Shown: positions 1-5,510 of the stretch, piece after piece | Position numbering within the stretch: the stretch's first letter is position 1 | Layout: each line of letters begins with the position of its first letter | From: a virus | Length of the DNA: 20,029 nt | IMG/VR virus record: IMGVR_UViG_3300021197_000118 | Location: 1-20,029 of that record | Reading direction: 5' to 3' (one strand) | Notes under the pieces: generated by a model | The model's database searches: none | The model's input: only the letters and a program-made list of their open reading frames with translations | What the model was told of the DNA's origin: nothing | Made by a program: the position numbers and the translations under genes

Positions 1-105
1 ACGCTTCTGGCTTCTTTTTGGTACGCTTATGCCCCAAAACACCTACATGCCGTCAGCGGGCAAATTTGGGCGATTAAAGGCATAGTGCTATTTTTCTGCA
101 ATTAA
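1..105 (+). other. Possible 3' end of an upstream gene (frame unresolved)
   Basis: All three rightward frames are open from the left edge for at least 70 bases. Frame 1 runs to a TAA at 103-105, frame 2 to a TAG at 83-85 and frame 3 to a TAA near 75-77. One of these may be the tail of a gene that starts outside the window. None shows a recognisable motif in such a short piece, so the reading frame cannot be chosen. From about base 105 to the promoter the DNA is AT-rich and looks intergenic. Confidence 0.25.
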
Positions 106-129
106 TCTAATAATAATGCAATATTGATA

Positions 130-158
130 TTGATATATGTTGATATCATGATTATATT
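130..158 (+). promoter_or_regulatory. Sigma70-like promoter PL with palindromic operator candidate
   Basis: A TTGATA -35 box (130-135) and a TATATT -10 box (153-158) are separated by exactly 17 bases. The spacer holds the perfect 8-base palindrome TGATATCA (141-148). Three TTGATAT copies start at 124, 130 and 140. The -10 box is followed by CTAAGGGTAAG. The same arrangement recurs at 2901-2940. The promoter faces the operon beginning at 204; transcription would start near 165. That a repressor binds the palindrome is inference. Confidence 0.72.
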
Positions 159-203
159 CTAAGGGTAAGAGGGACAAAACAGGGAAATCAGGGAGATTAC
201 CAA

Positions 204-536
204 ATGACTAAATTTACTGAAAATGAAATGAAAATCTTAAACATCCTTGCCGACAACCACGGCGCAAAATGGGATACTGAGGAAGATGACAACTCACCGC
301 ACATTGACACTTTTGAGTTGACCACTGATGGGTCTGGCCAATGCGGCACAATCTTCTCTAAAAATAATCTTGACCCGAAAGTTTATCGCGGTGTGGTTTC
401 AAGCCTTATCCAAAAGGGCGCTTTAATCACTGACGAATACGACACGATGACAGACCCACGCAAAGGCTTTTTGCCTATGATTGCCATCGCAATCAACTTC
501 GACACATTCAACGAAATTAGAAAGGCGGCGGCTTAA
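204..536 (+). CDS. Hypothetical early phage protein, 110 aa
   Basis: I do not recognise this protein. It is the first gene behind the promoter at 130-158, which suggests early expression. The ATG at 204 has a GGGAG Shine-Dalgarno sequence at 191-195, eight bases upstream. The N-terminus (KFTENEMKILNILADN, residues 3-18) and the stretch VYRGVVSSLIQKGALI (about residues 61-76) have the helix spacing of a small winged-helix fold: an opening helix, then a helix followed by a hydrophobic turn. That would fit a DNA-binding or host-takeover role, but it rests only on residue pattern. No membrane segment, signal peptide or catalytic motif is visible. Confidence 0.8.
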   Translation: MTKFTENEMKILNILADNHGAKWDTEEDDNSPHIDTFELTTDGSGQCGTIFSKNNLDPKVYRGVVSSLIQKGALITDEYDTMTDPRKGFLPMIAIAINFDTFNEIRKAAA

Positions 537-562
537 CAGCCCCGCCCCGAAAGGGATTTGAT

Positions 563-769
563 ATGGCTAACTGGCAATACACTGGTGAATGTATCGAATG
601 GGCTGATGGTTCTTTCGATGCGGTCTACAGCAATGATGCTGGTGATGTTGAGTGGAAGCCAGCAACACCAGCCCAGATTGCTGCATACAAGCGTCACAAG
701 GAATGGATGGCACAAGGCTGTCCAGACATTGTCATCAGAATGAGTGATTTATTCACAGGGAGAGCATAA
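563..769 (+). CDS. Hypothetical protein, 68 aa
   Basis: This small acidic, soluble protein is not recognised. It starts MANWQYTGECIEWADGSF and contains PATPAQIAAYKRHKEWM, a probable amphipathic helix. The ATG at 563 follows an AAGGGA ribosome binding site at about 551-556. A rival ATG at 558 in another frame lies too close to that site and gives a less phage-like product. It sits 26 bases after the previous gene and ends one base before the next start, so it is part of the same operon. No function can be assigned. Confidence 0.75.
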   Translation: MANWQYTGECIEWADGSFDAVYSNDAGDVEWKPATPAQIAAYKRHKEWMAQGCPDIVIRMSDLFTGRA

Positions 770-770
770 A

Positions 771-1061
771 ATGGAAAACATTTATAAAATACCTAAAGTC
801 TATTACCGCGATCACGTCGAGTGTGATTGTGAGGCACCTGAGATTATCAGGGAAACCAAAGCCCATTATTACATCAGTGCCGAAGATACACCTGAGTTGG
901 CTGAGTTAAGAAGCCGTGCAACATTTTATGCCGATGACATTGGCGGCGATTATTGGGAAAACTGTCGAGGCATTGTTATCTCAGCGAGAGCTACGCTTAA
1001 AGTGATTGGCATTGACGAAGCCCAGAGCAAAGCCGCTTGGGCAAGGTTTAACAGGGGGTAA
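771..1061 (+). CDS. Hypothetical protein, 96 aa
   Basis: The product is not recognised. I chose the ATG at 771 over the in-frame GTG at 744 because AGGGAGAG (757-764) sits at the right distance before 771 and because the GTG lies inside the previous gene. The protein starts MENIYKIPKVYYRDHVECDC, has a Cys-Asp-Cys motif at residues 18-20, and ends with a basic helix (SKAAWARFNRG). The C-terminal half (RGIVISARATLKVIGI) looks beta-rich. It is the third gene of the left operon. Confidence 0.75.
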   Translation: MENIYKIPKVYYRDHVECDCEAPEIIRETKAHYYISAEDTPELAELRSRATFYADDIGGDYWENCRGIVISARATLKVIGIDEAQSKAAWARFNRG

Positions 1062-1063
1062 AC

Positions 1064-1354
1064 ATGAAACAGATTAGAGTAGACCGCGTCAAACTCTGGT
1101 ATGTCGTGAGCAATCCGTTCACGCGTCCAGTTGTAACTGGTCCAATTTTCGACAGGTACGACGCAATCGCGTTGGCTTGCAAGCGCACCGACAACAAGAG
1201 CCTCATCACGCACATATCGCGTGGTGAGAGTTGGGTTGGCGGTGAGATCGTGTGTAGCGCGTACCGGCTACACGTCAACGGATGGACGGCGTTAGCACCA
1301 AAGACGCCCGACGCACGTCTTAACAAACCATCAAAATATGGGAGGGTGACATGA
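1064..1354 (+). CDS. Hypothetical basic protein, 96 aa
   Basis: The protein is not recognised. It is basic and rich in beta-prone stretches (DRVKLWYVVSNPF, residues 7-19). The ATG at 1064 follows a GGGGG ribosome binding site at 1054-1058 and lies three bases after the previous stop. Its stop overlaps the next start in an ATGA junction, which indicates coupled translation. The gene looks more GC-rich than its neighbours and carries several ACGC, GCGC and ACGT steps, so it may have been acquired separately. That is an impression from reading, not a computed skew. Confidence 0.72.
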   Translation: MKQIRVDRVKLWYVVSNPFTRPVVTGPIFDRYDAIALACKRTDNKSLITHISRGESWVGGEIVCSAYRLHVNGWTALAPKTPDARLNKPSKYGRVT

Positions 1355-1557
1355 AAGTAACACGTTTAAAAAAGGGCTATCGGATCAATCTGTCTGACAT
1401 AGAGTTTCAGTTATATGTGCGTCTAATTGATGCTGGAATGGCAGATATGCACGAACCAAATTTAAATGATCCGGTTGAAAGGCTTTTTGACCGGATCAAC
1501 GGCACACAGAAAATTAGTGATTGGTTTGAAATCGCTGACGATAGGAGATCGACATGA
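1351..1557 (+). CDS. Hypothetical protein, 68 aa
   Basis: This small mixed-charge protein is not recognised. It begins MKVTRLKKGYRINLSDIEFQ and has an amphipathic middle (YVRLIDAGMADM). The ATG at 1351 is preceded by GGGAGGG (1340-1346), a strong ribosome binding site. It overlaps both neighbours by four bases (ATGA at 1351-1354 and at 1554-1557), so its translation is probably coupled to both. The basic N-terminus and acidic C-terminus (DWFEIADDRRST) give no specific functional clue. Confidence 0.75.
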   Translation: MKVTRLKKGYRINLSDIEFQLYVRLIDAGMADMHEPNLNDPVERLFDRINGTQKISDWFEIADDRRST

Positions 1558-1682
1558 TTAAAGACACAATTGGCATGCTGTTGCTAATGGCATTTGGCTT
1601 GGCTTTTTTCACAAACGCGGTGACCACTGAATATAACGTGTGGGCGCTGATGGCAAAATCATCACAATTTTTTGGAGGATAA
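1554..1682 (+). CDS. Single-span membrane microprotein, 42 aa
   Basis: This very short gene starts in the ATGA overlap at 1554-1557 and ends at the TAA 1680-1682, one base before the exonuclease ATG. The product starts MIKDTIGMLLLMAFGLAFFT, giving one hydrophobic segment at about residues 6-23. A short polar linker and an amphipathic end (VWALMAKSSQFFGG) follow. Its last codons carry the GGAGG ribosome binding site of the next gene, so ribosomes on it may control exonuclease translation. It could be an inner-membrane protein that alters the host, or a leader peptide. The overlap spacing supports a real gene; the role is unknown. Confidence 0.6.
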   Translation: MIKDTIGMLLLMAFGLAFFTNAVTTEYNVWALMAKSSQFFGG

Positions 1683-1683
1683 A

Positions 1684-2646
1684 ATGGTAGGAAAGAAAAC
1701 CCCTGACGACATCACCACGGCATCAGTATTGCCGGTAATTATGAATATGTCGCCGCACAAAACCCCAAACGATCAGCTTGCCAAGGCGCTGGCCGCAATC
1801 GAAGGCAAGCCTGATCCCGACCCATTCAACGGCAACGAAGCCTGTGATTGGGGTGACGCCTTAGAGGGCGTCATCCTCACTACCGCCGCTGAACGACTAA
1901 ACCTGACTGACCTCAAACTGGAACACGACGCCGTCTTTCACGACACGCTACCATTTGCCGTGTCGCTTGACGGCACCGCTGACGGCGGGCTGGGGCATGA
2001 AGTCACCACCGATCCGTCGAAGGGCATCTACTGCGTTGACGGCGCTGTCTGGGTTGACGGCGTGGGCGTATTGGAGAGCAAACTTACCAGCGCCAAGCCA
2101 GAAGACCGGCCAGCGCCTCACAGGGGGCCGCTGCAACTCCAAGGGCAATTGATGGCCACCAAACTAACTTGGGGCGCTGTGTGCGTCTTATACGGCGGTG
2201 TGGAGTTACGCATCTTCTTGTACCAAGCCAACGCTGCCACACAGTCGCGCATCACGGATGAAATCGAGGAGTTTGAGCGTCGCAAGTTTGACGTTGACTG
2301 GTATCCGATTCAGTCCAGCTCTGACGGCAATACCGCCTACCCGCGTGTCGATGACGGTGCGCCGCCAATCACGTTAGAGGGCGAAGACAACGACTGGCTG
2401 GCTCAGTTGGTCAATGCCAAGGACGCCAAGCGAGCCGCTGAGGGCGACATAGACGAAGCTGAGGCTATGCTGAAAGAGCGTCTTGGCAGTCACGATGAGG
2501 CGACAGGGGTAGTCGGCAATCGCTCTTACTATGTGAAGTGGCCAATGCGTAACTTTAAGGCACAACCGGCCAAGATGACACCGGCCAAGCCCGCACGGAT
2601 TGCACGCCAAGGCACGCTGACAATTAAGGAGGCAAAAGATGATTGA
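1684..2646 (+). CDS. YqaJ-type phage exonuclease (PD-(D/E)XK recombinase nuclease)
   Basis: This is probably the 5'-3' exonuclease of a phage recombination system, which chews DNA ends for strand annealing. The family motifs are in order: WGDALEGVI with Glu61, SLDGTAD with Asp96, LESK with Glu131 and Lys133, and the helix LQLQGQLMATK with Gln151-155. Such spacing fits the YqaJ/lambda exonuclease class, and 320 residues is a normal length. The C-terminal third (LVNAKDAKRAAEGDIDEAEAML onward in part) is a helical, charged tail seen in related phage nucleases. The ATG at 1684 follows GGAGG at 1674-1678; an in-frame TTG at 1672 would place that site inside the gene. The next gene overlaps by eight bases. 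No annealing-protein gene of a familiar type is visible beside it. Confidence 0.82.
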   Translation: MVGKKTPDDITTASVLPVIMNMSPHKTPNDQLAKALAAIEGKPDPDPFNGNEACDWGDALEGVILTTAAERLNLTDLKLEHDAVFHDTLPFAVSLDGTADGGLGHEVTTDPSKGIYCVDGAVWVDGVGVLESKLTSAKPEDRPAPHRGPLQLQGQLMATKLTWGAVCVLYGGVELRIFLYQANAATQSRITDEIEEFERRKFDVDWYPIQSSSDGNTAYPRVDDGAPPITLEGEDNDWLAQLVNAKDAKRAAEGDIDEAEAMLKERLGSHDEATGVVGNRSYYVKWPMRNFKAQPAKMTPAKPARIARQGTLTIKEAKDD

Positions 2647-2851
2647 TGTGCCGCTGACGAAAAAGCAGGCGGAACTGCGGATTCTGATTGACCGCATGAC
2701 CCGCCGGTATGGCTACACGCCGACGATCAATGAGCTGTCGCAGAAGACCGGCAAGAGCTTCAGCCAAGTACACCGGCTGATGACCGGCCTAGTCGAGCGC
2801 GGCGCGGCTGAGAAGGTGGCCGGGCGAGCCAGAGCGTTTAAACTTTTATAA
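2639..2851 (+). CDS. LexA-type winged-helix DNA-binding protein without peptidase domain
   Basis: The 70-residue product follows the layout of the LexA N-terminal domain. LTKKQAELRILIDRM is the first helix, GYTPTINELSQKTGKS the wing-helix entry, FSQVHRLMTGLVERGAA the recognition helix, and a short basic wing ends the protein. Full LexA is about 200 residues and has a Ser/Lys peptidase domain, which is absent here, so RecA-driven self-cleavage is not expected. It overlaps the exonuclease by eight bases, with GGAGG upstream. It is followed directly by a terminator and then the promoter at 2901. A role as a small transcription regulator is likely; its target at the palindromes 141-148 and 2913-2920 is inference. 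Confidence 0.75.
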   Translation: MIDVPLTKKQAELRILIDRMTRRYGYTPTINELSQKTGKSFSQVHRLMTGLVERGAAEKVAGRARAFKLL

Positions 2852-2860
2852 CGAATATCG

Positions 2861-2888
2861 GCCTCGCCCTTGGGCGGGGTCTTTTTTT
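2861..2888 (+). terminator. Rho-independent terminator
   Basis: A GC-rich stem is formed by 2861-2868 and 2873-2880, with a four-base loop and two G-T pairs. It is followed at once by seven T residues (2882-2888). It lies ten bases after the winged-helix gene stop and separates the left operon from the next promoter. Confidence 0.85.
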
Positions 2889-2900
2889 GCATCAAGGGGG

Positions 2901-2929
2901 TTGATATTAAAGTGATATCATCTTATATT
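2901..2929 (+). promoter_or_regulatory. Sigma70-like promoter P2, twin of the promoter at 130
   Basis: TTGATA (2901-2906), a 17-base spacer and TATATT (2924-2929) repeat the first promoter exactly in boxes and spacing. The spacer again holds the palindrome TGATATCA (2913-2920), shifted by one base relative to the boxes. The downstream bases CATAGGGTAAC (2930-2940) also match closely. A further TTGATAT lies at 2949-2955 across the next start codon. Together these suggest common control of two operons. Confidence 0.75.
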
Positions 2930-2953
2930 CATAGGGTAACAAGGGAGATTGAT

Positions 2954-3529
2954 ATGACTTTCATTATGAACCAGACAGCTTGGGAAGCCGGACGTGAGGC
3001 AAGCATCAAGGCCAACGCGTCTATCGGGCGCAATAAGCGTTGGATTGCTGAGGATGAGACACGCAAGGAAATCGAGCGTTTTGTGTTTGGTGGCGGCAGC
3101 GATTTTATCGCCAGTATGCGCGACGCTCTGCATGAGTGGGGCAGGCTGACAGAGAACCAAGAGGCTGCTGTTCGCAAGGTTATGGCACGCGAAGAAAAGC
3201 GCGAAGCCGAGCGCACCGCTGAGTGGGAAGCCGCAGCAGATTGCCCAGAGGGCCGCGTCGAGGTGATTGGCGTTATTATCTCGACTGACATTCGCGACAC
3301 TTCTTTTGGTATGCAGTGGAAGATGCTGGTGCGTGACGATAGTGGCTTCAAGGTTTGGGGTTCTATCCCATCAAAGCTGCATGAGCCTGTTGAGGAAAAT
3401 GGTGAGTGGCTTACCGGCCAAGCTATGAAGGGCAAGCGCGTGTCGTTTGTTGCGGCTGTTGAGCCAAGCAAGGACGATCAGAAGTTTGGGTTTTTTAAGC
3501 GGCCAACCAAGGCCAAACTGGAGGGGTAA
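2954..3529 (+). CDS. Putative OB-fold single-strand DNA-binding-like protein
   Basis: The 191-residue product has two parts. Residues 48-80 (SDFIASMRDALHEWGRLT, then a charged helix) match a short motif common in phage DNA-metabolism proteins, where an L-T-x-x-Q helix follows a small helical turn. Residues 100-185 form a strand-rich region (GRVEVIGVIISTDI, MQWKMLVRDDSGFKVWGS, GKRVSFVAAVEPS, KFGFFKRPTKA) with the strand and turn rhythm of an OB fold. A nucleic-acid-binding role is therefore plausible but not proven. The ATG at 2954 follows AAGGGAGA (2941-2948). The reading frame stays open further upstream, but that extension crosses the promoter and is rejected. It is the first gene of the second operon. 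Confidence 0.72.
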   Translation: MTFIMNQTAWEAGREASIKANASIGRNKRWIAEDETRKEIERFVFGGGSDFIASMRDALHEWGRLTENQEAAVRKVMAREEKREAERTAEWEAAADCPEGRVEVIGVIISTDIRDTSFGMQWKMLVRDDSGFKVWGSIPSKLHEPVEENGEWLTGQAMKGKRVSFVAAVEPSKDDQKFGFFKRPTKAKLEG

Positions 3530-3703
3530 GTGCAAACAGAACATCTAAAACCAAACGACCTAGTCAGCGTGACTAGCCCGAAGGGCAGGACGGTCACGGC
3601 TATGGTCAGGCGGGTCGAGCGCATTGACGATGAAAGCTACAACGTAGTCTTCGAGGATATGCAGACCGCCGACAGGTTTGACTATCAATATCTTTATAAG
3701 TGA
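3530..3703 (+). CDS. Hypothetical 57-aa protein with GTG start
   Basis: The frame opens with GTG at 3530, immediately after the previous stop, with GGAGGGG at 3520-3526. The product starts MQTEHLKPNDLVSVTSPKGR and ends DRFDYQYLYK. The pattern of strands (DLVSVTSPKGRTVTAMVRRV, ESYNVVFEDM) resembles a small SH3-like beta barrel. That fits the many phage proteins of this size with short barrels, but I cannot name a family. It ends just before the convergent terminator and appears co-transcribed with the OB-fold gene. Confidence rests on the ribosome binding site, tight spacing and clean fold-like pattern. Confidence 0.65.
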   Translation: MQTEHLKPNDLVSVTSPKGRTVTAMVRRVERIDDESYNVVFEDMQTADRFDYQYLYK

Positions 3704-3707
3704 GGTG

Positions 3708-3725
3708 AGGGGGCGAAAGCCCCCT
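3708..3725 (+). terminator. GAAA-loop terminator hairpin at the convergent junction
   Basis: Stem arms 3708-3714 and 3719-3725 pair perfectly (AGGGGGC with GCCCCCT) around a GAAA tetraloop. The following rightward bases TATTTCGTT are only moderately T-rich. It lies four bases after the last rightward gene, and its right arm overlaps the first base of the holin stop codon. It may stop rightward transcripts and protect the 3' end of the leftward late message. Confidence 0.75.
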
Positions 3726-4120
3726 TATTTCGTTAGCCCCTTCATCTTCTCAAATGACCGCATGCCGCCCAACCCCAACATGCCCAGCAATACGGTCATC
3801 AGGCTGTCCATATCAAAGGCTGGCATAGGCGGTATCTCAAGCCCCATATACGCCGTGACAAAGTCAGTGGCTGGAAATAAAACGAAGTGAGCCATCAGGG
3901 CAATGCCGCAAGTCCATCCGATAAACGGACGCCACCCGGCCACAAAAATTGACCTGTGAGACGCCTCAGCTTTATTGATCTCCAGTTGCCCCTTGGCAAG
4001 CTCTTGCGCGTGCTGGTCGGCCATTGTGGCGAGTTCGTGCGCCAGTTTGTTCTTCTGGTCTTTGTCTTCGATGAACTTGTCTAGCAGGCCAGTAACCGGC
4101 CCGATCAGTGCTTGTATCAT
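3725..4120 (-). CDS. Holin, 3TM (GTA-type) family
   Basis: The 131-residue protein matches the 3TM holin family known from gene transfer agents and marine phages. It has a charged helical N-terminal half (residues 12-58), the motif WRPFIGW at 63-69, a long hydrophobic span at about 66-92, and a second at about 104-120 (DSLMTVLLGMLGLGGMRSFEK). Such proteins insert in the inner membrane and let the endolysin reach the cell wall. The N-terminal helix rich in Gln, Glu and Lys is typical of the family. It is the last gene of the leftward late operon, and its start overlaps the previous gene by four bases (ATGA). Confidence 0.8.
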   Translation of the reverse strand: MIQALIGPVTGLLDKFIEDKDQKNKLAHELATMADQHAQELAKGQLEINKAEASHRSIFVAGWRPFIGWTCGIALMAHFVLFPATDFVTAYMGLEIPPMPAFDMDSLMTVLLGMLGLGGMRSFEKMKGLTK

Positions 4121-4314
4121 TTTGATTCACTCCCGCACCATACTGCAAAAGCCCCTGTGGCGGCTCCGACGATAGTGCTAACAAATGCGGTTTGCTGAGT
4201 TGTGGCTGACACGCCCAGACCCATAAACCAGTCACAGACATTCCACGCCATTACAGTAAATGCCAACATCATTAAGCGCGGAATGATTTTGTACTCAAGA
4301 AGAACCCTGCTCAT
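4117..4314 (-). CDS. Small two-span membrane protein of the lysis block
   Basis: The 65-residue product is a membrane protein with spans at about residues 13-33 and 41-60. It opens MSRVLLEYKIIPRLMMLAFT and ends in a short polar tail. Proteins with this opening and a D-W-F-M turn occur next to lysis genes of marine phages, but their function is not settled from what I can recall. A second holin, an antiholin or an accessory membrane factor are all possible. It overlaps both neighbours by four bases (ATGA), so its amount is tied to that of the holin. Confidence 0.72.
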   Translation of the reverse strand: MSRVLLEYKIIPRLMMLAFTVMAWNVCDWFMGLGVSATTQQTAFVSTIVGAATGAFAVWCGSESK

Positions 4315-4604
4315 TTTGACTCCAGACTCATCTTGATCTTGGCTATCTCAATCTCCAGATCATGCACACGCTTAACCGTATCCTGCACAGACTTTGGCGG
4401 CTCGAACTTGTCGATCCAGTCGTCATTTTCCTCGACCTCTTGCATCGTTAGCTCAAGGTTATGCTCAAGAAAACTGATGCGCTCGGTCAAACCAAAATAA
4501 ACCCACACGCTGACGGCGGTAAACGCAATCATGCTGATAAGATTGCGGAGAGGAATTGTAACCTCGCTGGCCTCATTTAGTCTTGTCGCTGCGTTTTTAG
4601 TCAT
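4311..4604 (-). CDS. Single-span membrane protein with coiled coil, possible i-spanin
   Basis: The 97-residue product has one transmembrane segment at about residues 20-39 (after TIPLRN). Charged, heptad-like stretches follow at about 41-60 and 73-95 (VQDTVKRVHDLEIEIAKIKM). This is the layout of an inner-membrane spanin subunit, and the gene sits directly after the endolysin, where spanins are normally found. Against this, no outer-membrane lipoprotein partner with a lipobox is embedded in or next to it. A general membrane-anchored coiled-coil protein conserved in marine phages is the alternative. It overlaps the lysozyme gene by eight bases. Confidence 0.7.
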   Translation of the reverse strand: MTKNAATRLNEASEVTIPLRNLISMIAFTAVSVWVYFGLTERISFLEHNLELTMQEVEENDDWIDKFEPPKSVQDTVKRVHDLEIEIAKIKMSLESK

Positions 4605-5082
4605 CAGCTAACGCCCTAAATCTTGCGGTCAATCTCTTGGCGCGGTTTGGCACCTGATCAAACCAGCGTGAATCTTCAGCTTCAGCGGCCACGGTCAGCC
4701 ACGCCTTTGGGTCTTCCATTGCCTCAGCAACGCCAGCCCACATCTTCTTGAACTTGTTGAAGCGCGGATATCCAAGATTAAACGTCATATTGCACAAAGC
4801 CAATGCGCCGTCAGGGTACTTGAGGTCAAGCTCGTTGAAGTCAACGCCGACGTTATCGCACAAACGGCGGCAATCCTCGACCGTCACGGCAATATCCAGA
4901 TTAAACGCCTTACGCACCCGGTCTTCTGACACCTCAGTGCCGACCGGCAGGCCGTATTCTGGGTCATGCTCTTTAATTAAATGGCCGATGCCAAAGGTTG
5001 GGAGTTGCAAATGATCTAAATAAATCAGATACTTACAGCCCTCATCTTCGGCTAGTTCTTCTCTCAATGCGTCTTTATTCAT
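4597..5082 (-). CDS. Endolysin, T4-type lysozyme (GH24 muramidase)
   Basis: The 161-residue enzyme should cut the beta-1,4 link between N-acetylmuramic acid and N-acetylglucosamine in peptidoglycan. The T4 lysozyme triad spacing is exact: Glu14 in DEGCK, Asp23 in YLDH and Thr29 in PTFGIGH, corresponding to T4 Glu11, Asp20 and Thr26. The later FNLGYPRFNKFKKMW and RWFDQVPNRAKRLTARF segments match the C-terminal lobe of the family (N-x-G and W-x-x-Q-x-P-x-R). There is no signal peptide or SAR segment, so release depends on a holin, consistent with the downstream holin gene. The start overlaps the upstream nuclease gene by ATGA. Confidence 0.92.
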   Translation of the reverse strand: MNKDALREELAEDEGCKYLIYLDHLQLPTFGIGHLIKEHDPEYGLPVGTEVSEDRVRKAFNLDIAVTVEDCRRLCDNVGVDFNELDLKYPDGALALCNMTFNLGYPRFNKFKKMWAGVAEAMEDPKAWLTVAAEAEDSRWFDQVPNRAKRLTARFRALADD

Positions 5083-5510
5083 CGCCTCATCTCCCGCGCA
5101 ATCTCAACAGCCCTGACAAAACTTTCTGATTCAGCCTCTGGAGTAAACGCGCTGACCGGGAGCCGTTTTGTGAACTGCCTGATTTGCGAGATGTGGTAAA
5201 AAAGGCATGAACGCTGTTGAGCTGCACAAAGCACCAAGATGTCATAATCACAATGCTCCTTTGTATTATTCGGCAGCGCCTTGTGGCTGCCAGACGTAAG
5301 TTGAAAATGGTAACCCGGAGTTCTACTGCCTTTATCCGAGCGCAGGCTCGCAGTCTTAATTTGGCAAAGATACACTTGGTTATCAGTCTTTGAAATAACG
5401 ACGCCATCAATTTTGTCCTGTTGTGCCGGAGCGTAAGCCCAGCCGTCTTGTGATAACACTGCGGCTGCCGCCAAAAACTCACCAATCAATCCGGTTGTTG
5501 TTGCACTCAA
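5079..5510 (-). CDS. PD-(D/E)XK nuclease-like protein (Holliday-resolvase-like)
   Basis: The 143-residue product shows the small PD-(D/E)XK nuclease core: GLIGEF with Glu11, DKIDGVVI with Asp35, then VYLCQIKTAS with Gln50-x-Lys52. The second acidic residue of the E-x-K motif is replaced by Gln, as in some active family members. The core resembles archaeal-type Holliday junction resolvases and intron-associated endonucleases. No longer specificity domain is present. The start is TTG at 5508-5510, overlapping the previous stop as TTGA; later starts would cut into the Glu11 helix. Its place between a membrane protein and the endolysin is unusual. A role in DNA branch resolution or host DNA breakdown is inference. 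Confidence 0.7.
   Translation of the reverse strand: MSATTTGLIGEFLAAAAVLSQDGWAYAPAQQDKIDGVVISKTDNQVYLCQIKTASLRSDKGSRTPGYHFQLTSGSHKALPNNTKEHCDYDILVLCAAQQRSCLFYHISQIRQFTKRLPVSAFTPEAESESFVRAVEIAREMRR

Noticed and set aside
744-770. GTG-start extension of the 96-residue gene
   Set aside because: It overlaps the previous gene and lacks a ribosome site, whereas ATG 771 has AGGGAGAG upstream.
1672-1683. TTG-start extension of the exonuclease
   Set aside because: It would place the GGAGG ribosome binding site inside the coding region; ATG at 1684 is correctly spaced.
2929-3471. Leftward 180-residue open frame
   Set aside because: Antisense to the OB-fold-like gene and running across its promoter; Ser/Arg-rich shadow composition.
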